A stretch of 64,000 nt of DNA, taken from Gnetum montanum (lineage: Eukaryota; Streptophyta; Gnetopsida; Gnetales; Gnetaceae). The notes beneath the pieces were generated by a model, which was not told the DNA's origin, made no database searches, and worked only from the letters and a program-made list of their open reading frames with translations. Positions 45,651 through 55,624 of this stretch are shown here, piece after piece (the first letter of the stretch is position 1; each line of letters begins with the position of its first letter). The DNA lies in assembly GCA_015680685.1 (NCBI GenBank), contig MNCI01029396.1, forward strand, positions 53,742-117,741. Direction: 5' to 3'. Position numbers and translations under genes: made by a program.

Positions 45651-45878
45651 TTGCATCAATGAGGCCTCATTGACCTAGCTAACTACATCAATGAGGCCTT
45701 GTCGACGTAGTGGATAAATGCTATATATACCACCATGTAGTTAGGAGTTTTTGACATTTGCCTCATAACACATAGGGATTTTTTGCAATTTTTCAAAGCC
45801 CAAAACCTTCCAAAGCCCATAACTTCCAAGTTACACAATAATTTCACTCCATTTTTTGATCCTACACATACTGAAGGT
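45651..45878 (+). promoter_or_regulatory. Internal U3-like promoter and leader with splice donor in RT-6
   Basis: Two repeats, GCATCAATGAGGCCTCATTG (45653-45672) and ACATCAATGAGGCCTTGTCG (45685-45704), sit just upstream of GCTATATATACC (about 45720-45731). The same words make up the RT-6 U3 (49299-49405), which also ends in a TATA. GAAG/GTAAGAT, a strong plant splice-donor match, lies at 45873-45880, about 150 nt past the TATA, as in RT-1. Inferred to drive a spliced ORF2 transcript. Confidence 0.45.
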
Positions 45879-46189
45879 AAGATCTTTATCATGGGGGCTA
45901 CAAACCTTAAGGTCTCTGATGAAAAATTGATGATTTTTTTTGGAAATTTTTGTAACTTCCCCAAAGGTTTAATAACCTTAAGAATATACAAACATCAATT
46001 TTTTTAAAAGTTATCCCTTTCAACAACCTCTAGGATGAATTATTACTAATATCATATAAATAAAAAATAATTATAATAATTAAATTATCCATAATCACAA
46101 ATTAACCAAGTGTAACTATCCTTAAGAGATAAAGGTATCACAATTGCTTTAAGTTACACAATAATTGCTAACCCATAGTCTCACTGTGA

Positions 46190-48960
46190 TTATAGATAGC
46201 ACCAAAACTAAAACATCCATATGAAGGAGAACCCTCTCAACCAAGGGAGAAGTAGCCTATAGCTAGAAGGGGCCAATAAGAACAAGCCCAGGAACCACTG
46301 AAAGCAGCCCATGCAATGGGACCTCTTTGTGAGAAACCCAAAGTGGAATTTTTTCAATAGATTCCAAAAGAAGAAGTGCCTACTAAGCAACCACAATGAG
46401 GAGAATTTCTTACACCCATTCCAAGGCTTGAAGTTACTTTGACTCAAGCTTTCTTGACATCATTAGGTCCCAAGATATTCAATGATCATTTCTTTAAACA
46501 ATGAAATTTGAGCCATTCCTATACAAAGCTCTAACAGAAGTTAAAACACAACTACAAACCTCTTCCATATGGCTTGTCATCACATCTAGTTGGGAATGGT
46601 ACATGGGAGAGACATACCTCTTCTGGAAGAATCAAAGGCTAGGGTCCATAGTCAAGATCAAGGTTATTCAAGTATTCTACTCAGCCAAAGCTATCATGCA
46701 AGCACTAGGGTTACTTAACAATGGGACATAGTTGGTAGAACTATTAATGAAAGGTGATCCTAAGGAAAAAAAGAAGTGGACTCAATAGTTCTACAAGGTT
46801 GACATTAAGGGGTACTGCTCACTCATATTGGCGGAGTGCATCTATTTCAAAATTGTGACCTATCACCTCAATCTAACAGTGAGGCCAAGTAAGGTGACTT
46901 CCTTCTCCATTTGAGCATGCACTACTCTAAGTGGAAAATTTCCTGTTAACCTTCCATAACTCATCTATTTAGAGATTGAAAAGTGCTTCAAGGAAAATGA
47001 ATTTGGAAGTAAAACCCTACCATTTTCATGCCTCATTTAAAAAATTTGCAAAAGGGCAAGTATCATCCACTAATACAATGACATAATTAGGCATACTCCT
47101 TTGGCCTCATGTTCTAAGATCATGAAAAATAGAACATCAACAACAACCCAAGAAGAAAAGCAGCAACCACCACCACCCACTCAAGAAGCAACATCAAAGG
47201 CCTACATAGCCATTAAGAACCTACATAAAATTCTATGAGTAGCTCTTAAGCAAGTAAGAGTAGCATGTAGGAATGAGTAGTGTGGATCCATCTATGTACC
47301 AACCAATAATAAGTTACCTTAATGAGGTGGCTCAAATAGTTAGCCAAATGGAGAGGGGTGGACCAATTTTCTCTACCCAATGAACATAGCTACCTATGAG
47401 GTCATATTCCATTTCTCAAGAGGTGACGGTGTCCTTATCACAACACCATTTATTTCCAAAATTTCTAGGAATGCCGCCACCTTCTTGGTGTAACTAGAGG
47501 AAGGTGAACGGATAACTATCTTGGTGATGTAGCACCAAGGGTAGGAGACTGTAGCTGAAGTGGTCGATGATCATGTAGCTAAAGCACTCAATGCTCTTTT
47601 AGCATCTATACTTGATGTATATGCACTTTAAGATGTGCAAACATCCGTAGGCATGGTCAATAGAAAACTAAACATAACCTAGCATGAGGAATTGTTGGAT
47701 CAATTGGTGGGGACCAAGCAACTAATTCTGAATATTTTTGAATTTTAGGAAAACATCACCCCAACCTAGTTGGAGCTACTAGATGCAAGGGGAAAGTGCA
47801 TAATTCTAGAGGAGCAACTTAAAATGGATCAAACATAAAATCAATGCTTGGCCACAGGAGTTGCCAAATTACATGCCCATCTTGTGGACCCTACGATCCT
47901 CAGCCCAACAACAACTAGAGATGAAGCTTTTTAAAAACTTCAAGAACAATCTAGAAAAGTTGAGAAGGAGGCAGTAATATCCATCTTTAACCACTCCATG
48001 GAAAAATTAGAGACATACTCAATTCAAAAGGACATAGCTCAAATGTGCCAAGAAAATGAAACTTTGATCATCCAGAATAACCACCTATGTAATGTTGATG
48101 CCTAGAAGGAACAAATGCAAGAATTTATTCATCAAAAATAGGAGTAGCTAGCCAAGGTAAATACTAAATTGAGGAGACTGGCCACAGAGAATCAAAATCT
48201 ATCAATAGAGAAAGTTCATTCCTTATGCTAGAAGTCTGCTATCAAAATTACCGCCTCGAAAAATGAAGCCTTGAAGTTTGAAAAATTTGAAGAACACTAT
48301 AGAGACTAGGTTGGCCTATAGAAGGAAGTCAAAGAAAAAAACATTCAAATGGTGAAGGCAAGAATAAATGAATCCCTTTAGTAACTCCAACAAGAAAGAG
48401 AAGTTTGGTAGCCCACTGTTGATGGGATTGATGCTTACAATAAAGTAAAGATTCACTTAAAGGAGTTGCAAATAGAAGAAATGACAAAGTGCATGGAGTT
48501 GACCAATCTCCATTATGCAAACCTAGTCATGCTGACTACTAGATGGCCATGGTTAGAGTTCGAGAAATAAGTGGCTAGCTCATATTTTTTATATGAGATA
48601 GAGTTAGAGTACCATAAAGCAACCAAGCAAAAGCTTGAGATTATAAATGCTAAACTCAAAGTTCTAATAACCTACTAATAACCTAACCAAAAAGATGAAT
48701 GACTACCAAGAGCTAAAGGACATAGTCAGAGTGCTCGACATTGAATGCAAATAATTTGCTGCCTAGTTCATCAACACAAAGGAGTTGTTTCCAATAGTAC
48801 CATGTCACTGGGATGTGCCTGTTCTAACCCACATTGGTGAAGTTGCATAGACTATGCATGATCCCAAAAGTAAGAAGGAGAAAATGAAAGCATTGTTGGA
48901 TGCTTTTCACCTCCTACCAAAAGTTGCAGCAACACCAGGAAAGCTACAATCACCTTGACC
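46190..48960 (+). pseudogene. ORF2 of RT-6: unassigned protein, N-terminal SGEWY-type domain and long coiled coil
   Basis: N-terminal conserved part (about 46300-47040): MGPLCEKPKVE, then EVKTQL..SS, SSWEWYMGETYLFWKN.R, VKIK, QALGL, and IEKCFKENEFGSK. RT-1 and RT-7 carry the same order with SGEWY.GKTYLF and CGEWYLEETHQFWKN. The C-terminal two thirds (47600-48700) read as K/E/L/Q-rich helix (EEQLK, LRRLATENQNLSIEK, LKELQIEEMTK), suggesting coiled coil. No enzymatic motif and no clear membrane segment. Numerous stops. It sits where Athila elements carry env-like ORFs, but no Env feature is seen. I do not recognise the family. Confidence 0.65.
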
Positions 48961-49262
48961 ATCACATGCATGTGAAACTAGAGAAGGTTCCTTAGAATTT
49001 CAAGAGCCACCACTGCCTGGGACTATCTAGTCTTCTCCATCAAAATTCATGCCATTAAAGAACTTGCTGTCCAATTTTGAAGGGTCATGTCATGGTGTTC
49101 AATTTTTTGTCCTAAGCATCACCATTTTTGGAATGTGTTGATCCATACAACTATTCACTCCATTTCTTGTCAAGTCAATCAATCTATTTTTTTTGTAAAA
49201 GGTCAGTCAATAATTACATAACTTCCCCATTTTTGTAATGAACTTGAAGAAAAGTATTCATT

Positions 49263-49276
49263 CAGTTGTGGGGGTA
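49263..49276 (+). promoter_or_regulatory. Polypurine tract of RT-6
   Basis: CAGTTGTGGGGGTA directly precedes the LTR start TGATGAGTCACAG at 49277. Confidence 0.85.
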
Positions 49277-50210
49277 TGATGAGTCACAGTTTTCTTGGCT
49301 ACATCAATGAGGCCTTGTCGACACGACCTCATCAACTAGGCCTTGTTGATGAGGAGTTGTCGATGCATTGTATCATGTGTCGACAAGTTCTTGTCGATGC
49401 AATGTCTTTATTTAGCTATAAATACATGTCCACCAACTGCATGTATAGAAACTAATATTTAGTAGTAGTGATGCTCTTGTAGTTTGTTCATTTGAAAGTT
49501 ATAATTTTTCCCCCAAGTACCTACAACAAGAATCATTGAGTGTACAAATCTTTATTTGAGCATTGTTGTGTCTGAGCATGATAGTGTGTGCAGTAATAAA
49601 AATGAACTTTCTAATAAAAATTGCAACATTCTAGATAGATTAAATATTTTATTTATGAATTTAATTTTTTAATTATTTATTAAATTTTTTCAATTATCTA
49701 TTAAATTTTTTTAAGTAATTAAGTTAATGAAGCAATTAATAAAGATAGATTAAACACATAGGTACGATCGCTTTGATCATAAGACATATTCGCTTGGTAA
49801 TCCTAGTACCATATTGCTTGGCACGACTAATAGCATAATACTTTGATAACCCAATAGTGGATATGTAGGTTCAATACATGTGTGGAAAGTGGGACTGGAT
49901 GCTTATGTTAGGATTACTTAGACACTTGTTAATTAGTTAGTTTAAATTAGTTAATCTAGTTACTTTTATCTCCCTTTGAACACCAAACCATAAAACATAA
50001 AATGATAAAAATAATATGCCCTAATTACACTTAACCATACCAATGTACATCATAGGTGTAATTGGGAAGATAATGATTGACCTTAAGGAAAGATTCACTT
50101 TATAGTAGACTAGTGCATTGGAAATTATAAAGTCCATGGAATTTGATTGGATCATGTATGAATGTTTGAGATTCATATGATTGGACATAGGGGTACCTTG
50201 CCACTCATCA
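49277..50210 (+). repeat. 3' LTR of RT-6
   Basis: 934 bp, TGATGAGTC ... CCACTCATCA, followed by AGAAT. The U3 (49299-49405) has short direct and inverted repeats built from CATCAATGAGGCC and TTGTCGACAAG-type words; TATA GCTATAAATAC at 49415-49425; AT-rich stem-like ATTTATTAAAT repeats at 49650-49710; GCTTGGTAATCCTAG / TGCTTGGCACGAC at 49790-49830; conserved U5 from about 50150. Confidence 0.9.
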
Positions 50211-50215
50211 AGAAT

Positions 50216-50990
50216 GAATCTAGAAGTTCATTTGATTTATTTATGAGTAGCTAGAAATCTACCATGTAAGGCTCCACTAGGCTCAGGTTCTAGAGTAAAT
50301 TTGATATCTCTAGAAACATATAAAGCATGGAACCTACTAAGCTTAAAAGAGTGTAATATCTGGTTAGATCTTGCAAATCAATCTATCACCATCACTTGGG
50401 ATAGATAGAAGATCTGGTGACCACCATCAATGCATTGTCTGATCTAGTAAACTTCCTAGTAATTAACATGAAGAAAAATGACAAAACATTTCCTATCATC
50501 ATTGGGAGAACATGACTTAGCATTGTTGATGCTATGTTAAGCATGAGAGACTTATCTCTCGATATTTCTAAGGAAGAAAAGCATGGAGTCATACATAAAC
50601 AAAAGATTTCATGCATTATCAATGATATAGAAGGGTGCAATTATGAGTCGACACTTTAGAATGTCAACATCATCAGTATACCAACCCATGATAGATGTGA
50701 AAAAAAAATGTGTGGACATAACAAAGCATAGGCCATCAAACCAAAAGACACCTAGTGGCCAAAAGCTAGGAGCCTAGAACTATCAAAACATGTATGGAAC
50801 TAACCCACTTGTTAACCTGACTAAGAACTTAATGAAAGTATTAATCCATAACTGTGCATCAGCAAATAGAGGAAATAAAAATTTACATGTTAAAAATTAA
50901 ATTACCATCAAGATTACATGGGATAATAATTGAAAAACTAAGTCACTAAGAATGATAACTGAGAAACCTCAAGTGTATGATCTAGGAGAT
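50216..50990 (+). pseudogene. Protease and short tail of RT-5 (continuation after RT-6)
   Basis: Resumes with NLPCKAPLGSGSRVNLISLE: the catalytic Asp of the DSG motif is Gly. Then ECNIWLDLANQSITI, and in another frame FPIIIGRTW, DAMLSMRDLSLDISKEEKHG, matching the protease tail of RT-1 (9036-9239, minus). It ends near 50640; the next 350 bp match 14600-14720 of RT-2 and show no domain. No RT follows. Confidence 0.7.
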
Positions 50991-52080
50991 CTACGAAGCA
51001 TTTTTTGAACACTCACCCATGAGTTTAGTTGTGGGGGAGATCCCTCATCCTGATTTAGGAATTAATAAGTGCCTTTTTAACTTTTTGTGTTTTCTCATTT
51101 TTATGGGTTATAATTTTTATTATACATTTTTCTTTTCTTTTTACTTTTTCACTTTCTTAACACATATTTCTATTCTTTCCTACTTTTCAATTTCTTCAAA
51201 ATTTCTTAATTCTTTGACATTTTTCCATTCTTTGTCAATTTTTCATTCTTTTATCTTTTTCACTCATACTACCTTTTTCATTCTTTTTACTATATTTTAC
51301 AATTTTTCATAATTTTTTTTAGTTACTTATACATATTTTTACCAATTGTTAATAAACACACTTAGAATAAGGGAAGATGTAGTTTGAAATAAGCTGAAGA
51401 TTTCTCTATGTTATCAAATCATAAGGGACTAATCATTTGTACAGTAAGACCACAACATCAATCCATTCATTCCAACAATAATAGGTTCTTACCATGACCA
51501 TAATGATGTTCTTTTTCTAATAAAACCTAGAATAAACTTGTGATCAGTATGCTTGGATAGAAGAGCAAAGAACCAAGTGGAAATATGAAGGGTGTGACAT
51601 TAAGGGGATTTGTGGAATCTCTTGGGTCACTTCCGTATGCTCTATCATGTTGCTAAGCTTGTAATAATATCCTTGTATATTTAATAAAAAATGAGAGTAA
51701 GACTACAATAACTACTGCCTTATCATTCACTAGAAAGACATGTTATCCATGCAAGAAGGTAATCCTCTAGTAAGGTTGACATAACTAAAAATCAAATTCA
51801 TGCATAAAATAAATTTCTAGGGGTCCCACTAGAAAGACATGTTACCCATGCCTAAAGGTAGGTGGCTTCTCAAGAGTTTCAAAAAAGAAAAGTTGCAATG
51901 AATAAACTTCTCCCTTGAACAAAATGCCAAGTGATGATATTCCTTACAATTGTGATAGTCTTATGGTTGTGAATTTGAGAAGCGATACAATGCGATGTCA
52001 CTAGATGTAGGTTGGACTTGGTTTGAATCTTGGACAAAAATGCTAATGATTACTTTAACCACTAATAAAACACAAGAATT
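50991..52080 (+). other. 3' non-coding end of RT-5
   Basis: Purine tract (51021-51040), T/C-rich tract (51070-51320; its F/S/I-rich open frame at 51019-51312 is taken as chance), two 30-bp motif copies (51732-51760, 51831-51860), then GATGTCAC..GACTTGGTTTGAATCTTGGAC (51993-52034) as at the end of RT-4. The next 40 bp faintly resemble the LTR segment at 36160 before similarity stops and RT-7 begins. Confidence 0.55.
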
Positions 52081-53399
52081 CATTATGCCTATGGTAAGAT
52101 ACCTCATGCCCTAACTCTCTAGAATCCTTTTTATGATTCATGTCATCACACTGTATATTTAATTATAACTTGTGGTTTTATATGATGTAGAGTAATTTTC
52201 GCAACATGGTGATACTAATATGTGTGTTTTTCTAAATAGGCATGTGTTACATTCAACGCGTTGAGTGCCCAAGGATAATTTTAGGCATGGTTATACAAGG
52301 GTATTAAGGGCTAGAGCCTACATTGAGGAGGATCCACTTGTATAACTATTGTATCTTATACCTAGCAAGTAATTCCACATCATCTTATGCCCTCCACAAT
52401 ACTAAATGACTCAATAAAAAAATTTCTTAACATTTCCTAATCCATTTGAACAATAAACCTTCATTACCCATCTCATATTTATCCAAAACACTTAATCAAC
52501 TTTCCTTGCCCAATATTTCTTCTTTATGAACTTTATACACCAAATTCTTGAAAATTGTGCACGATTAAAGGCCTAGGACCCTCTAGACATGCTTCATATC
52601 TTCCAAGCCTTCCATATAACTTATTTTTTCTTCAAAATTTGAAAGAAAACTTGAAATTTTTCATGGTGATATTGTAGCTATGATATCCAAGCTCCTACAA
52701 TATCATATGTACAATATATGATCTATGATATCACGCATATAAATTTAGTATATATCGTGTGGGGACCTAGAAAAAATTTTAATTTCTTATTTTCTACGAA
52801 AGTGAGATTTTTCCATTTTTCTTTCACACAAAGAGCTCTGACACCCTCAATTTTGATGCTTATAACTTAGCCCTTGTAGCTTTGATTTTCTAAATTCTTG
52901 CATCTTATTGATCATGGAGCTCTCAACTTAGTTGTGGGGGTGGGGGAAGGGGTAATTAGTGTGATATAGCTAAAATTTGAGCCAAAAATTTCTAACATCC
53001 AAAAGATATTTTAAAGGGTAAGTATAAGAAAAAATATAAGAATTCTATTATTTGTTAATTAAACCAAGGCCAAAAACACTTAAACAATCCTCTTAACGTA
53101 CCATAACAACTATTTTAGACCATAAATAAGAGCAAAATTGATAACTATGAAGGGTTATAAGGAAAATGACAAATAAGGGGGTTTCTTTTTAATATTTTTC
53201 TAACTCTATAATCATGATAAGCTAAGAACTTAATCTAGCTAAGGGTATGAGTAAGGAAAAGATATATTACAAACTAGTATAAACACTTTAATAATTCCAA
53301 ACCCTTGTTGATTGTAGATGGCCCTAAAGAGCCCACCAAAAGGTGGGCCCTTACAATAAGCAATTAAAAGATTAAGAGGCTAAGGAAGAGGCTGCATTG

Positions 53400-54470
53400 G
53401 GGAACAAACCTCGTAAGTAGAGCATGCAAAGCAAGAGGCTCAATCTTTTAGCATTCATCATTAAGCTTCTACCATAGAGTAATTTCCCTAGGTGAAGGAA
53501 AAAGTTCCACAAGTGCTAGAGTAAGGACAGTGCCTCATGCTATCACCTAAATGCCTCAAAGCTATTCAGGAGAAGTTTATCATGTCCATAGTGATTGTGG
53601 AACTTAACTTTGGTTCATTCATTGAGTTTTCCCTAGATGTTATCAAAACCCAACTCCTATCATCTCACTTATGGTACATGTTGACAAAATGTGGAGAATG
53701 GTACTTAGAAGAGACACACCAATTTTGGAAAAATAAATAAGTAGATGCTACAGTGAAGATCAAAGGAGTCTCAGTGTCTTATTCAGTAAAGACAATTGTT
53801 GAAGCCCTTAATGTGCCCAATGAAGGGATAAACATGGCACAACTCTCCATTAGATCTGATAGAGATGCAAGAAAACTATGGTTGCAATGAGCATATGGTA
53901 AAGATGACAAGCATTACAGTGAACTTACCCCTAAAAGAGAAAATTGGTACATATCACCTATATCCTACTAAAAGGCTCAATCGAATTTCAACATGTGGCT
54001 AGAGGAAGCATAATTTTTATGGGGAAATTCAATGCAAATATTTCCAATCTCTACCTCATGAAAATACAAAGGTATGTTGAGGATAAGAAGGTAGGAAAGT
54101 TAATATTTCCATTCCCTTGCCTGATCAGGAAGCTATGTAGATGAGTTGGAATCCTAAGGTACACCAATGATGTCCCTAAGAAAGCTCATAATGCCTCATA
54201 TGCAAAGATTCTTAAACTGGTGCCTTTGAAGAAGGATCAAGTGGAAAACCCAACAAGTAGTGAGGAAATTGCAAACAGGACACTTACCAGTAGTGTTATA
54301 GATATTGGTTAGTAACAACAAGCTAGGCCTAGCAGTCAATAATAGATTGAGTAGTAACAATAGTAAAAATAATAACAGTAAGTTTCACCATCACCTCCAC
54401 AAGACTACAAGCCATCAATGAGCCATTTACATAAAATTTTTGAAACTATTAGTTGGTGAACAAAGGAAGG
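53400..54470 (+). pseudogene. ORF2 of RT-7, N-terminal part
   Basis: A 67-codon open piece (53537-53740) reads LNFGSFIEFSLDVIKTQL, then CGEWYLEETHQFWKNK, the counterpart of EVKTQL...WEWYMGETYLFWKN in RT-6 (46530-46640). It continues with VDATVKIKGVSVSYSVKTIV and EALNVPNEG, which RT-6 has in more decayed form. At 54350-54410 a Q/N/S-rich stretch precedes the break caused by RT-8. Stops present. Confidence 0.6.
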
Positions 54471-54477
54471 ATCAACT

Positions 54478-55568
54478 AAAGCAGGTTCATGCCATAATTA
54501 AATCACCTTCAATGCACTGGATCTAGATATTATGCAAAGATAAATTTATTTTCTAGAAAAACAAGAAAACTAGATATCTTCAATTAAAGTATTTGAAGAT
54601 TATAATAGGGTTCACACAACCCACAAGCATCCAAAAGCTATCATACTCAAATGATATTTCAAAGAATGAGGCTCTACAATCACATGATGATTGTTCTCAA
54701 TGCAAGATACAATCAAGAGAAATCTCTTCCACAACCTAATATTGAGATCTCAACTCACAAGTGAGATACAAGAGAATAGAACACATAGGTCAACACACTA
54801 TAAGCTAATCTTGGAGTTGTAATCACCTATTTCACTCATCCAATGTTCTTACCTAATCTCTCTTGCCCAATTCTCCTTGCATACAAACTTTCCTCCTCTT
54901 CATAGATGAAGGCATACATAATTATAGAGATCCAAAACCCTAGGAAGCTTTCTATTTTCCTTCCTAGATGTTTTCTACATGGATATAGAGTCTTTTGGAT
55001 GTTTTCCAATTGATACACCATGTCAAAGCTTTCCTTCTTTGATAGCATAGATGTCTCTAGTATCATGTAGATGTCTCTTGTGAGAGCTCTATTTTTGTGA
55101 GAGAAATCTACTATTTTTGAGAGACATCTTCTCTATACTAGAGATGTTTACACTTCAAGGGAGATGTCTTTTAGGAGATGTCTATCTTTCTAAGGAGACA
55201 TCTTCTATGAAATCTCTAATCTTAAGAGAGACATCTACTATTTTTGGGAGACATCTTAACTTTAGGAAAGATGTCTCTGAAAAGACGTCTATCCTAAAGA
55301 TTACAAAAATAAAACTATTTTCTTTTATGTTGAAAGAATTTGAATGCCTTCCAACAAGTCCCCATAGATCCTAAAACATCCTAAACTCATCAATATAAGC
55401 CAAAAACACCTCCAAACATGCCAAAACATCTAAGAATATTCATCATAAAATTCAACATAAAAACACACACAAAAATGAAACACATGCATCCAAGTCTCTC
55501 CAAGTGTGAAAACATGAAAAAATAACTTGTAGGATAAGCACAAGAAAATCAAAAAAGGTTTTTCTACA
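54478..55568 (-). repeat. 3' LTR of RT-8
   Basis: About 1091 bp; on the minus strand it starts TGTAGAAAAACC at 55568. Aligns along its length with 60347-61477, with an estimated 10-20 percent difference. Contains a dense cluster of AGACATCT / AGATGTCT words (55030-55300). The left end is set by comparison with the other LTR and is accurate to a few bases. Confidence 0.8.
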
Positions 55569-55592
55569 ATAGCTCTCCCACCCTTCAAAAAG
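55569..55592 (-). promoter_or_regulatory. Polypurine tract of RT-8
   Basis: The minus strand reads GAAGGGTGGGAGAGC a few bases before the LTR start at 55568; purine-rich and correctly placed. Confidence 0.7.
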
Positions 55593-55624
55593 TGAACTCA
55601 TGTGAACAAGGGAGTAAGGGTAAA

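Larger units (their letters stand above)
39406..50210 (+). mobile_element. RT-6: Athila/Tat-like element lacking RT and RNase H, nested in RT-5
   Basis: 10.8 kb with LTRs at 39406-40281 and 49277-50210, flanked by AGAAT (39401-39405 and 50211-50215). Removing it rejoins the RT-5 gag-protease reading. Order: LTR, primer site, gag, protease, integrase core, spacer, internal promoter-like block, ORF2, polypurine tract, LTR. RT and RNase H are gone: protease runs into the integrase core at about 43158. It is close to RT-1 in gag, ORF2 and LTR start. The LTRs differ by eye at roughly a tenth or more of positions and in U3 length (876 against 934 bp). Confidence 0.9.
36140..52080 (+). mobile_element. 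RT-5: gag-protease element without RT or integrase, split by RT-6
   Basis: LTR (to 36686), primer site, gag (36830-39405), then interruption by RT-6 at AGAAT; it resumes at 50216 with protease and a short tail, then the purine tract, T/C-rich tract and two 30-bp motif copies, ending in an LTR-like start near 52000-52080. Between protease (50216-50640) and the purine tract at 51021 there are under 400 bp, too little for RT, RNase H and integrase. RT-2 shows the same join, so the loss predates at least two insertions. A non-autonomous lineage. Confidence 0.65.
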
